From assembly GCA_964023205.1 (NCBI GenBank), contig OZ026838.1, positions 32,081,843-32,145,842 of the forward strand: 64,000 nucleotides of DNA. The letters run 5' to 3'. A program made the position numbers and the translations under genes. Below, piece after piece: positions 11,085 through 24,100 of this stretch (the first letter of the stretch is position 1; every line of letters begins with the position of its first letter). The notes beneath the pieces were generated by a model. It had not been told where the DNA came from and did not search any database. It saw nothing but the letters and a program-made list of their open reading frames with translations. The stretch comes from Lutraria lutraria. Its lineage: Eukaryota; Mollusca; Bivalvia; Venerida; Mactridae.

Positions 11085-13811
11085 TTACCACCTGTGCTGT
11101 GTATCGGATACGCCTGCGAATAAGTCTTTACGGAGCCATTCGGAAGCCTTCGCTGCTACTCTGCCCCAATCAAACGCTTTCCCGTTCACAAGACCATGAT
11201 ACATGTCATTATACGGGTTGGCTGGATCCATAATGTAAGGTCCAGGCCTGTAAACATATCACTATATTATGTTACACTTGGAGTTAGCTGGCACCACTGT
11301 GGTCCGAGGTGATAGCTATCGTTTCTATAAAAAATGCTAACTATAAAAGGGAGATAACCGCGAGTGAAATTTATTATTGCAATAGGGAAATGGTCTCAAT
11401 CTACTTCAAAGTTTACTTAATTCTAATCCAGTAATTATGATAATTCTGGTGGTAGATGGACTTCGAATATTTACGATGTTGATTATTATTTGAAGCGAGC
11501 AATCAAATATATCTAGTAAATTCATGGAGTCGTTGAGATATAAGCCACTTTTGAACCTATAACGTAAAAACAGTTATAACTTTGGACCAAATAACTATTT
11601 TCATGTTTAATGTCGATTTCATACAAAATATCAACAAAATAACGGACAAGAAAATGTGCCTGCCTATATCTGATAAAGAAAATATCGTGTAAATACATGT
11701 TTGACTCATACTGAATAAAAAGTCATTAACAATAATTATATCATATCATGATACAGACATGCAAGTATCCATACCCGTGTCGAGCCATATTAGCTTCATA
11801 CTTCATTATTCCATGGAGCAGAATCTTAAACTTCGCATGTTTTGTTAGAGAAGTGAGCACACTATGTATGGCTCTGGTCATATCAAATGACTCAGGTTTT
11901 CTAGCATCGATCCAAGCATTCATAACAACAAGTTCCAAAGCGTACGAGCTTGGCCATGCAGTCTGACCCGGCTTCTTGTCTGCAAAACTAGGCATCTCTG
12001 GCTCCGAGCTCCCCTGAATACAACCAATATACAAATATAGTCAAACCTGTGAACACGGACCACCCTTTGGAAAGACTTTACTGACAGGTGACCTCTATTC
12101 GGAGGTCATTTCATTCTAAATAATCAATGACAGCTTCTAAAAGATCGGTATTTATTCACAGGATGGCTTTTATTCTGAATATAGATGATACACCAATAAT
12201 TTTGTATTAAATAATTAAATACTAATTAGTATAGAGTATTAGCATAATAGTGATATCACATTCATCAATTCTTTATTTTATAAGATATAATCAATTAAAC
12301 TTGCAAATTAAATACATGTAGTTTCTGAGGTGACATTCATATTTCAATTATCAAGGCCATGCAAAAAATACAGTATTCTGTAAGACACATGCATTAACAT
12401 ACATTTCCAATTTGTACATAGATTTGAAAAAGAAATCACTTTCCAACCTTCTGAGATTTTATATGCAAGTGTAAAATGTACCTTTAGCTTTTCATTTTTC
12501 CAATACTTCACAAGACGAATAAGATTCTTGACTTTTGTGGGGAGTTGTCCAATAATATCGAGTTGAAGTGGTGACAGCGATACAGAATATTCATGTATAA
12601 GTTCGTCACGGACGACGCTCATTTTCCTGTATATATCTCTGGTGCTTTCACCTGGCGTAAAAATGAATGTTTTCAATCAAATTAATTTCATTTTGTGCAA
12701 CATCTACCTTATTAAAGTCTTGGAATCATTAAAAAAATAACATCAACAAACAGTATATTTCAAATGTTGTTTGATTTTTTTCATATTGAGCATCGTAATC
12801 TAAATCCAACGTCGACGTAAGCACCACACTTACCTTTCCCAATTAAATCCACGCCCGGTAATATGTCCACTTCATGTTGATGACCGCTATGACAAGGCAT
12901 CATAACCTGGACCGAAAAACGTGTTGTAACTTTATGGGCTGCTCTGGTGTTATTTTTAAGAAACCTTTCTAAGTCTTTAAGAACATTTTTCATTTCGTCC
13001 ATGAGTTCTTCGACATCTTTGTAGTCGTTTAGCATCATTATTAGGTCCACATCTGATTTACCTTTGACGGATGTACCTTTGCCCAATGATCCAGACTTAA
13101 AAAAATAAATTAAATTACTGTTAAATACATATCTACTATATATGTTTATGTTTGAATCTTTTACAGCAGTTTCTAAGGTAATACGTACACATTTAATTAC
13201 CGGTATATCAATTCAACATAGATAGCTTGGTAACGGTACCAAATTACTTATTGGTAGCAAAATATAATTTAAGATTGACGTATTCGTTGTGGATAATGCT
13301 AGTTTATCAAGAACTGAAAGCCTTGTGGCAAGAACGTAGAATGATAATAACTGTACTTTGCGAATGCATCAATTTATTAAGATACATTTACATGTAATAA
13401 ATACTAAACATGTATATACATGTACAATATATTTTAAGATGCACATTGTGACTATGATAATGCATGGTCTCACTTTCAGTTTACTATTATGCAATCAAAA
13501 AAACACTTACAACACAAAATGCAGGTGAGAATGAAAAACAAATCTTACATAGTTAACTAGAATAAATATACCGTAAATTAATTTTTAAACTGATCTAACT
13601 CGAATAAATATTGTTAAACTCAGTCTACCTTGATTATCTCCCTTGGTCTAAATGGAGAGTTTGGGCTTTGAAGTCTTTCTACGAGCTGGTGTACCACATC
13701 TTTACAACTTTTTAAATAGCGTTCGTCTGCTTGGATCTCTTGTGCAATAAATCTTTCTACATTGTTTCTATCTAGGTCGTATAGATCAGAAGGAAGTGAG
13801 CTTGCAGACAT
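11085..13811 (-). CDS. OAS-like nucleotidyltransferase, copy 1, no zinc fingers
   Basis: Predicted 2'-5'-oligoadenylate synthetase-like enzyme of 338 aa; the family makes 2'-5'-linked oligoadenylates from ATP, classically on double-stranded RNA. Exons (minus strand): 13811-13629, 13095-12834, 12651-12482, 12013-11775 and 11247-11085, in continuous phase. The catalytic GS...DVD is at residues 63-78 (Asp76, Asp78) and the third Asp, in HEVDILP, is at 138. The segments QLPTKVKNLIRLVKYW and YALELVVMNAW match the conserved OAS C-terminal domain. The last exon encodes PGPYIMDPANPYND and ends DTQHRW-stop. AATAAA follows the stop by about 16 nt (11069-11064). The start is uncertain: Met at 13811 gives a core like human OAS1, but an acceptor-like CAG at 13834-13832 could instead join an unseen upstream exon. 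Copies 2 and 4 carry zinc fingers here; this copy does not. Confidence 0.8.
12038..12185. repeat. ACAGTCAAACCTGT-family repeat in OAS intron (copy 1)
   Basis: This lies in the intron between the 170-bp and 239-bp exons. It begins 'agtcaaacctgtgaac' and carries the 'ctttattcggaggtcatt' body, with a poor right end. Orthologous pieces occur at about 22101, 33658 and 39166 in copies 2-4, so it was in the ancestral gene. Confidence 0.55.
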
Positions 13812-16243
13812 ACTGTGAACAGCAGATGATCCTGTGATTAAATGATAAGCATTATATAGCACCTTTGCGCTAAAAATGTTGATCATCAATTTTATATTGA
13901 TCTATATTGGTTAAATGATAGCTTTAATGACAGTTTTGAAGAACTTATTTGTATTATAACTGATATGTATTTGTAATACATAATATACATGTGTACGTTG
14001 ATGGTAACAACAGTTAGTTTGATATACAATGTATCACAATTTCGAATACTATGTATACGAGTTTGCAATTAAATCAGTGGATATTTAATATTGCAGTAAA
14101 ATACACGTACGTCCATGAATTCAATGATGACTTATATTTGCTTACAGACAGACAGACAGATATTTTATTCAAGACGTATACATAAGTACATAGTCTAAAC
14201 ACATACAGAATATATTAAATTGTCACGTCGTTTTTCATTATAAACAACTCTATGTACAACATATGTATATCATTACAAAACAATGTTTACAACCAGACTA
14301 AATTTTAGCATATACAGCGCGTGAAGTAATCCGGGATAGCTAATTGTTTAGAATCTTTAGAACTGTTTTGTATTGGTCGTTTGCGATTTTGCATTGCCGT
14401 ATGATTTTGACTTGAATGCGTGTAATATTTGAATTTGTATTCACGCAATTGAATTGAAAACTATGTTCGTAGGCGGAAGGTTAATGTGGAAGCTGTTCGG
14501 TATACATGAAAATTAAAACCGACCGACTGTTGTTAAAAATGGTATTAATTTTGTACCGAACAACACTGGAAAATTCTACTAATCTCTAAGTATATTATGA
14601 TAAAACGTACGAGTGTTATACGTTTCCTGAAAGATCGTTATTTAGATCAGACAAGCTTACTAGTCGTGTAATTACCACAAATCAAGAACATGACTCATAA
14701 GACGTTTATAATAAACCAACATTAAACCTGTACTGTTTCTCACTGGGACGCGGATATTCTATTTGACTTAATTAATTATGTAATTAACTAAACAATTTCC
14801 CATATCACCATACCTGTTGCATGATATACTAGTACACTCAACATCTAGATGAATGTGTCAGCCTGACACTATAGGATGGGATACTAGTTATAACTAATTA
14901 GGAATTCGCACTCATTTATTAAATTATTATTATAGACAAGGAAATAGATTCCCCAGCCGAGTCAAGTATGAAAAAAACTCGATTTACTACATAGCGCGCT
15001 AGATACAAATGTTGGACTTGTTTAAAGAAAAATGTAAGTTGCTAGCTTTAATTCTGGACTGAGTAATTATGGATGACATTAGTGCATTGAAAAAACTGCC
15101 AACGTAGTCCAACAAGTAGAGCAGCTTGTGACGGCGGGACATTTTCGATACAGCACCGTCCTTCCAGGGTAGAGGAATATCTTTAAATATCCTGAATATA
15201 AAAATATGTCATCGACAATAGATATAACGAGAAATATACATTAATGGGAGTATTTAACAAACTAGCTGTTTGTTTTCGGAACGAAGATGTATTTCCCCCA
15301 CTTTACCAACTGCATGTACTCTTGACTATGAGTTAGCTATTGGTAACAGGACAGGAAATGTTGCACGCAAAACATAGTCTGATGGTGGTGAGTAATTGAG
15401 CAAAGCAATTTTACAATATATTACTGTCAAAGTGACTTCCAAGTTATGGCCCGGACTCAAAGGACAGACGAGCTTACTATTTAAGTGTGACACTGACCTC
15501 GGCCCTAGGGAGCTGACTGTAGCGCGCGACACACAGTCTAATGTTTTAAGTAAGTGTGACAAGTTATTTCACAGTTAATATAGAGCCTTTCACGTTATGA
15601 TCGGACAAGAAATATGGACAGAACATAATTAAACATCACATTGTAAAAAGGCATGTCGAATGAAATGACCAGGGAATGTTGAAAGAAATGGATGTTACAT
15701 AAAAAGTTGCTGTACTTCCTCATTGAAGTCCCACTACGTTGCTTCAAATAAAGTTTAACTAATTCATATCAGTACCATTCAATTCTTTGTAATATATCCT
15801 TTTTTACCCGCCGTAAACTTGTTCCTTTATTTTATTTAATGGTGCGTTACATGACTATACTCGCATATATTAGTTGCACGCGTCGATGCGCAATAAAATA
15901 AGATTCCCGAAGCACATTGCATGCTTTGTTGAATTGCTTACGATTTCGAAAAAAACAAGATATTATCTGAAATACAATTTATGTCAGCCAGCTGTCAGCG
16001 TAGTATACATTTTATAACTGAAATGCCATTTATATATAAAAGTACTGAAAGTACGCATTAAAATTGAACTAACAAATTTACTTGTACTCTAACATGGGAC
16101 AGGAACAAGTTCAATAATTGCACGGCGGATGTAGGAATACGTAGTATTTTGGTCCGCCTCAAGATTCATGCGCGCCGAGCAAGTGAAGGCTATGGAAAAC
16201 TGAAATATCGTTCAGTTTCTAACAATGTACATAGTACGATTAA

Positions 16244-17037
16244 GGTGGATCGCGGGTTTTCCTTCAGAAAATGGTCATTTTTTAGACGTCGACGTACAAT
16301 AAACAAATTTTGCATGAACAACCTTTATGATATTGGCTAACGCAAAAATAATATATATAAATGATATTTCCATGGAAACCGGCCAAAAAGCGCCATCTAG
16401 CGGAGTGATAAATTTTTCGTTGATTTTCGCGTTATTTCCTGTAATGCTCCGATATTTTTGTATATTAAGTTATGCAATTCACGTAACTGCAATGTTGGAT
16501 CATTTACAAATCCGAAAAAGTCACTAATGTTACATTTTGATGTCATTAAATATTAAAAGACGTCGAGCGAACTCTGTAGGGCTGGCAATTTACAATGCCA
16601 AAAAATGAGACATCTTTCTTTCAGTCGCGTCAACAGTGAAAAAACGGCCCGATGATTTTTTTTTTAAACTCAGTAGAGATTCTTAAAATAATTTGAAAGA
16701 CTTTAAAAAAATATAAACATATGGTCACCGACTTCGTTTTCGCAGTTATGTAAATTGCAAAACTTAATACACAATATTATCTTAGTGATATATTCAAATA
16801 ATGTTTCCATGGAAACCGCTCAAAAGCGCCACCTAGCGGAGCGATATGTTTTTCGTTGACTTTCGCGTTATTTCCTGTATACTAGGTGGCGCTTTTGAGC
16901 GGTTTCCATGGAAACATCATTTGAATATATCATTTCTGCGTTAGCCAATACATTAAAAGTTGTTCATGCAAAATTTCCTTATTGTATGTTGACGTCTAAA
17001 AAATGACCATTTTTCTGGAGGAAACCCGCGATCCACC
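16244..17037. mobile_element. TTAA-flanked inverted-repeat MITE, uninterrupted copy
   Basis: Same ends as the 5200-6863 element, with TTAA at 16240-16243 and 17038-17041. It preserves the empty target of the solo LTR (GTCTA at 16994-16998). The centre differs from unit A by a small rearrangement of the inner palindrome near 16790-16920. Confidence 0.75.
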
Positions 17038-17364
17038 TTAAGTAGATATAATAACGACGCTCAATTACTAACCAACAAACACGCCCTTCCGTTAATACTA
17101 ATACATACCGTGGTCGTGTCTAAAATATTTATGATACACCACACATGTCGTGCTATTGGTATGTATGTTGTTTTGTTCAATGTTGTTAAATACATTGAAA
17201 CAAAGATACTTATTTATTATGACAATTTAACATAATAAGTACAATTTGTGTGACAAGAGTGCCAGACACGCATGTGTTACTTGTTGACAATTTGACGGAA
17301 TATTTTATTTCAATGTCATTTGTGTCTTATTCACATAATGTAAGTTAGATAATTTATGAAATGA

Positions 17365-17860
17365 TATGTAATCTATGAACAGATAGGTCACCTACGTACA
17401 GAGAGGTAATCTATGCATTGATAGGTAATCTAGGTACAAATAGGTAGTCTATGATTAATGCATGTAGGTAATCTATGAACAAATAGGTACTCTGTGAACA
17501 GACAGGTAATCTAGGAACAGATAGGTAATCCAGGAACTAAAAGGTAAAGAACTAATATAGGCAAGATGGGAACTGATAGGTCATCTAGAACTGGTAGGTA
17601 ATCTAGGAACTGATAGGTAATCTAGGAAATGATAGGTAATCTAGGAACAGATAGGTCATCTAGGAACTGATAGGTCATCTAGAACTGGTAGGTTATCTAG
17701 GAACAGATAGGTAATCTAGGAACAGACAGGTCATCTAGAACTGGTAGGTTATCTAGGAACAGATAGGTAATCTAGGAACTGATAGGTCATCTAGAACTTG
17801 TAGGTAATCTAGGAACAGATAAGTCATCTAGGAACTGATAGGTTATCTATGAGCAAATGT
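17365..17860. repeat. 19-bp minisatellite array (unit B, contracted)
   Basis: Same repeat as 7185-8000 with fewer copies. The flanks on both sides are collinear with unit A. Confidence 0.88.
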
Positions 17861-19319
17861 TAGTTAGGTCGACTCCCCATCTTACATGTCAACGAACTGG
17901 TGTTAAATAATATTAAGACGAAACAAACAAACAAATGCCATTGTAATGTAAAATAACAATATCATGGCATCCTAGTTAAACCGAATTTCATTTGCGCACT
18001 ATTATTCTATACATGCCGCTGAAATATAGCACAAAGTTCATTGATAACTAGAGTTACAACAACGTATGATTGCATATACGATATCTACGATGTACGACTT
18101 TGTTTATTATTCCAACCGACTTACAACCAAAAAAGAAATAAGTTTTTTTTTTTTATTTGTTTATTTCTCGTAAAGCCGAACCAGCGAAGCAGTGAGATTT
18201 ATAGCAACAGTTTATTGCAATTTATTGCTATAGTTTCAGAGAACAAAGTCTTACATACATTTATCAGAAAACATGGTCTATGGTATGTGTCATGTATCAT
18301 AAACATTAATTAAAGCTCACATTTCTGACATTTGAATTTATAAACTTAATGTGTGTTGTCCTGTCCCCTACATAAATATAACCAACTTCTTCAATACAAA
18401 TGAGTTAAAAAATGTCTGAGTGAATGATCAAATTATGGTTGTTAATTTGCATACTTAAATTTATATTGAAGCCCCTCCCCGACCCGGTCCATACGGCCGT
18501 ATATTGTCGGAAGGTTTGCCAACTGTTCAGCATGAAATTGCCGTTCGCAGTGAATTGTTCTTCTTGCTTAATGATAACAACACAATTCCATTAAAGTTGA
18601 TTTTAATACAAGCGCAGATTACAATTTAAAACAGTGCGTATCAAAATGAAATAGTGTGTTTATAATGAAACAATTATTTTAAAAAAGGAAAATGTCAACT
18701 GTACAATGGCTGAAATGTAAGGAAAATGTCTTTTCATACACAGATCTTATAGTTAATATAAAAATCTTGAAACTTCCAGTCCAAGCCTCCACACGTGCTT
18801 ATAATTGACAACTACATTTGCTGCATCATGATAGCTAGCTAGGCCATGGAAAGTGTTGGTGATTCATATCAGGCACGTATATTAGTTGTATGTTTATAGC
18901 ATCTTGTGACACTTGGCAACAAATAAAGCGAATTAAATTGTTATATTGGTGCATTTTTGCTATCAAGAAAAAGATTAAAGATAAATCAACATACCATATT
19001 CGCAACATAATAGAACAATCAATTATGTTCCTATATCATTGGAAAGAATAAACAAAACGAACAATACATCGTTATGTGAATTATTATTCAGTTTGTATTA
19101 CTAAACTTACACGCCTGTATTAGTGCATGTATATGTATACATGTATAGTATACACTATATGAATTATGTATGAATTAAATAAACGTAAACCGTTACTTTT
19201 GACACGTTACTTTTTAAGGATTTCCTTCAATGGATAAACTAGTATTTAGTCTCATTCACATATATACAAACACAATCACATTACATATCACAGTGTCATT
19301 ATTATGTGACCATTCTTAT

Positions 19320-20015
19320 ACAGTACAACCTCCGTAGAGCAACACCCTGTGGGAGCTGCATATATTGGTCGTTGTTATAGAGAGGTTGTTGCTCTACAGA
19401 GGTTAAATTTGTAGTAAATATAACAGCTTAGGACAATTTTGAAGGTGTTGTTAAAGAGAGGTTGTTGCTCTACAGAGGTTAAATTTATAGCAAATATAAC
19501 AGCTTAGGGAAATTTGAAGGTGTTGTTATAGAGAGGTTGTTGCTCTACAGAGGTTAAATTTATAGTAAATATAACAGCTTAGGGAAATTTTGAAGGTGTT
19601 GTTATAGAGAGGTTGTTGCTCTATAGAGGTTAAATTAGTAGTAGATATAACAGCTTAGGGAAACTTTGAAGGTGTTGTTATAGAGAGGTTGTTGCTCTAC
19701 AGAGGTTAAATTTATAGCAAATATAACAGCTTAGGGAAATTTGAAGGTGTTGTTATAGAGAGGTTGTTGCTCTACAGAGGTTAAATTTATAGTAAATATA
19801 ACAGCTTAGGGAAATTTTGAAGGTGTTGTTATAGAGAGGTTGTTGCTCTATAGAGGTTAAATTAGTAGTAGATATAACAGCTTAGGGAAATTTTGAAGGT
19901 GTTGTTGGAGAGGTTGTTATAGAGAGGTTGTTGCTCTACAGAGGGCCGCTCTGGAGAGGTTGTTATAGAAAGGTTGTTGCTCTACAGAGGGCCTCGCTAG
20001 AGAGGTTGTACTGTA
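19320..20015. repeat. 71-76 bp minisatellite inside inverted-repeat ends (unit B, expanded)
   Basis: It starts ACAGTACAACCTCCGTAGAG and ends GAGAGGTTGTACTGTAC. There are about nine units, some with an extra 'aaatataac'. It is longer than its unit A counterpart, in contrast with the 19-bp array, which is shorter here. Confidence 0.8.
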
Positions 20016-20218
20016 CAAGTATGATCCGAGTTGGTTACCATTGGTTACCTCGGTTTATTGATGTGAAAATACACATTTAAGGATTTCAGGGAACTGTTTA
20101 TCACTAAACAAGGTTTCCGAATACTCCGTCGTCGGCGTTCTATTGTTTTTGATTATAGAGTTCTGTAAGACGTGACGACAAACAAACAAACAACGGTTTA
20201 CTGTACCTATGTTGTTTA

Positions 20219-20395
20219 CACAGTGTAACCTCTTCAAAGCAACACCCTTTGAGAGCACCTAATTATGTAGTTGCTTGTAGGTTGTTGCTCTGGAGAGGTT
20301 CAATTAATAGTTCAATCGTGCAGTGGAAAAAATCATACTGTTGTTGAAGGGAGGTTGTTGCCCAAGAGAGGGTCGATGTGGTGAGGTTGTACTAT
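20219..20395. mobile_element. MITE related to the ACAGTACAACCTC family (unit B)
   Basis: Duplicate of the 10157-10335 element, with the same ends. Confidence 0.55.
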
Positions 20396-20664
20396 ATTCA
20401 CAAATATTTTTGTGTCAAACGATTTTCAGTCAAAATTCGAAAATAAAACAACTGATCGAAATTAGTTAACTTACAACTGCAATCATATCATAATAAATCA
20501 AATGGTACATAGTATAAAATATCAACAAGAAATCTGTCTCAAGAAACAAAAGAAAATAATTATCCAGTCACATACTAGTACATGTATAATACGGTAGTTT
20601 ATTTATTTCTAAAACGTGAATCATTAACTAATGATACCAGTTATACTGTTTATCAAATAGATGT

Positions 20665-20830
20665 ACCGTCAAACCTGTAAAGAAAGGTTAGAATCTTTGA
20701 TCAAGAAATAATGAGGCTTTTATTGACATGTGGCCATTATTCCGAGGTTAATTTGCTCTAAATAATCAATGACGTTTTTGTTATATATTGGCCTTTATTC
20801 AGAGGTGGCTGCTAACACAGGTTTGACTGT
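20665..20830. mobile_element. ACAGTCAAACCTGT MITE (3' flank of OAS copy 2)
   Basis: Orthologue of the 10600-10765 element, in the same position relative to the OAS stop codon. Confidence 0.7.
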
Positions 20831-21149
20831 AAATGATAATAGAATTCTACTTGATGGAGAAAACATATAATTAACAGTCCATTGTACCAGTGTACATTTC
20901 TCACCACTAAATGTTAACTCGAGCAAACACGAACAAATTGGTGTCAAACAACAAAATTCACTACCTAAATTAGAAAATAAAATAGTTGATTGAAATGAGT
21001 ATATAATGTTACACAGAAATAATTATATGGCACATTGTTTATGAATAACATATCAACAAGTGAACTTTATTAATGAACAAAAGGGAAACATCCGTAGATC
21101 TATATGTCCCATATATTTCTAGAGTCTGTTTATTGGTAACAATTCCAAA

Positions 21150-24100
21150 TTACCACCTGTGCTGTGTATCGGATACGCCTGCGAATAAGTCTTTACGGAG
21201 CCATTCGGAAGCCTTCGCTGCTACTCTGCCCCAATCAAACGCTTTCCCGTTCACAAGACCATGATACATGTCATTATACGGGTTGGCTGGATCCATAATG
21301 TAAGGTCCAGGCCTGTAAACATATCACTATATTATGTTACACTTGGTGTTAGCTGGCACCACTGTGGTCCGAGGTGATAGCTATCGTTTCTATAAAAAAT
21401 GCTAACTATAAAAGGGAGATAACCGCGAGTGAAATTTATTATTGCAATAGGGAAATGGTCTCAATCTACTTCAAAGTTTGCTTAATTCTAATTCAGTAAT
21501 TATGATAATTCTGGTGGTAGATGGACTTCGAATATTTACGATGTTGATTATTATTTGAAGCGAGCAATCAAATATATCTAGGAAATTCATGGAGTCGTTG
21601 AGATATAAGCCACTTTTGAACCTATAACGTAAAAACAGTTATAACTTTGGACCAAATAACTATTTTCATGTTTAATGTCGATTCCATACAAAATATCAAC
21701 AAAATAACGGACAATAAAATGTGCCTGCCTATATCTGATAAAGAAAATATCGTGTAAATACATGTTTGACTCATACTGAATAAAAAGTCATTAACAATAA
21801 TTATATCATATCATGATACAGACATGCTAATATCCATACCCGTGTCGAGCCATATGAGCTTCATATTTCATGATTCCATGGAGCAGTACTTTAAACTTCG
21901 CATGGTTAGTTAGAGAAGTGAGCACACTATGTATGGCTCTGGTCATATCAAATGACTCAGGTTTCCTAGCATCGATCCAAGCATTCATAACAACAAGTTC
22001 CAGAGCGAACGAGCTTGGCCATGCAGTTTGTCCCGGTTTCTTGTCTGCAAAACTAGGCATATCTGCCTCCAGACTCCCCTGAATACAACCAATATACAAA
22101 TATAGTCAAACCGCGAACTAAAGCCAATCATCGGAACGACTACTTTGGCCTTTACTGAGAGATGGTCTTATTCGGAGGTCAGTTCGTTCTATATAATCAC
22201 TGACAGCTTCTAAAAGATCGGTCTTTATTCAAAGGGTGGCCTTTATTTGGAATATAAATGATGCACCAATAATTTTGTATTAAATAATTAAATATTAATT
22301 AGTATAGAGTAGCAACATAATAGTGATATCACATTCATCAATTCTTTATTTTATAAGATAAAATCAAACTTGTAAGTTGAATAGTTTCTTAGGTGACCAA
22401 CGTATTTCATTTATCAAGGCCATACAAAAATACAGTATTTAATTTTAAAAGTCTGTAAGACACATACATTAACATACATGTACATGTACAATTTGTATAT
22501 AGATATGAAAAAAATCACGTTCCAAACTTCTGAGATTTTATATGCAAGTGTAAAATGTACCTTTAGCTTTTCATTTTTCCAATATTTCACAAGACGAATA
22601 AGATTCTTGACTTTTGTGGGGAGTTGTCCAATAATATCGAGTTGAAGTGGAGACAGCGATACAGAATATTCATGTATAAGTTCGTCACTGGCGCCTCTCA
22701 TTTGCCTGTATATATCTCCACTTGTTTTACCTGGTGTAATAAATGAATGTTTTCAATCCAATTAATTTCATAAAAATATTATACACAAACAGTATGTTTA
22801 AAAATGTTGTTTGAAATAATGAATTTTAGGAGCGGAACTCCTATAGCTATACACCAATTTTTCTACTTACAATTAAGTGACGCCTCTTACATGTACATCC
22901 GCGTTGAAAAATAGTACCACTTTTTATATTGCAGACTTTGCAGTTTTGATAAATGTTGGAGATATACTGCATGATTCAGTTGATTTTGAAAGCATGGGGA
23001 ACAGTTTGGCAATTTAAACTGTAAAACTAACAAGTATAATAATTAAGTATTCATCCGCACAAAAGTTTCATACATAAAATGTTGAGGTAACAAAATTTAC
23101 TACATATTGAAAATTGTTTCATTCAGTAAAGTAGTTCTGGAACATTCTATTGTCTCTGATAATATAAGTACACAAGGTCAGAAGTTCAGTACACAGTATA
23201 ACAGGTGGTTTTTATTGTTAACATATTAACAGTGTACAGATCAATGCGCAGAAGGCACTGAATTTGTTTGGGTTTTCAAAATGTGCAGTAGCTTGTCATT
23301 TGTCACTGTATGTCATGACTTTTAGCATTAGGAATAGAAGTATTTCTTCCAGGCAAACAGTTAAAGTGTGTAGCTTTCCCTTGGTTTGTGGTTATTTGGC
23401 CTAAAGATGTACATTTTGTCAAGACTATAATTATATACTTGACCTTCAAATTCTAATTCATAATGATGATAACACAGGCCTTTAATTTTTAAGGATGGTT
23501 ATATCAACTTCGCTCCTGATAGTACTCTCAGTGCTTTGATTGTTGTTCGGTACGAACACAAGGTTAATTTTCCTACATACCGAAGAGCTTCCATTAACCT
23601 TCCGCCTATGAAAATAGTTCCAGTTTTTCAATTCAATGGCATAAATACAAATTCAAATACTACGTGCATTCAAGTCAAGAGCAGATGGCTATGCAAAATT
23701 ACAAAACAGTCGTAAAAAATCTTAACAAATCTCTACCTCGGATAACAGCAATATTTACTATCAGTACACACATTTCATGGAATGATGACGCAATAACTCA
23801 CGTGCTGTATATGCTAATAGTCTGGTTCCTAGCCACTATTACAAACATACAGAAGTCAGCATTGAATTCATGGACGATGCGATGATAACTGAGACAACCA
23901 GATATATGTATTTAAAAAAAAGTGGTTCATCGGGAAATCGTTTATTATTTAATCGATTAATTTAATGCATATAACGTGTAACTTTTTCTTCGAACATGTA
24001 TTCGTGTATGAGATATTACATTCTGCATAAGTTCAGTATGTACAAAGGGGCAGGTAATGCAGACTATATATCATGAATCAAAGTACTGAAATCACACGGA

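Larger units (their letters stand above)
3055..14109. repeat. Segmental tandem duplication, unit A (11,055 bp)
   Basis: The sequence from CGTCCATGAATTCAATGATG at 3055 reappears from 14110 with high identity through at least the 22.3-kb region. Unit A ends exactly where unit B begins, so this is a head-to-tail tandem duplication. Unit A carries OAS copy 1 at its right end. The remaining 3.05-11.0 kb is non-coding and made of MITEs, minisatellites and dispersed repeats, described separately. Confidence 0.8.
14110..22400. repeat. Segmental tandem duplication, unit B (recognisable part)
   Basis: It aligns collinearly with unit A (offset 11,055 at the start). Landmarks repeat in order: inverted-repeat MITE, 19-bp minisatellite, 71-bp minisatellite, the 3' flank of OAS, and OAS exons 6 and 5. 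It differs from A by lacking the solo LTR, by a shorter 19-bp array and by a longer 71-bp array. Right of about 22.4 kb the sequence belongs to the zinc-finger OAS copy 2 and collinearity weakens. Confidence 0.75.

Noticed and set aside
11741..12034. Plus-strand ORFs opposite OAS exon 5 (also at 21870 and 33368)
   Set aside because: They are the reverse strand of the conserved 239-bp exon; the minus-strand frame carries the OAS motifs and splice sites.
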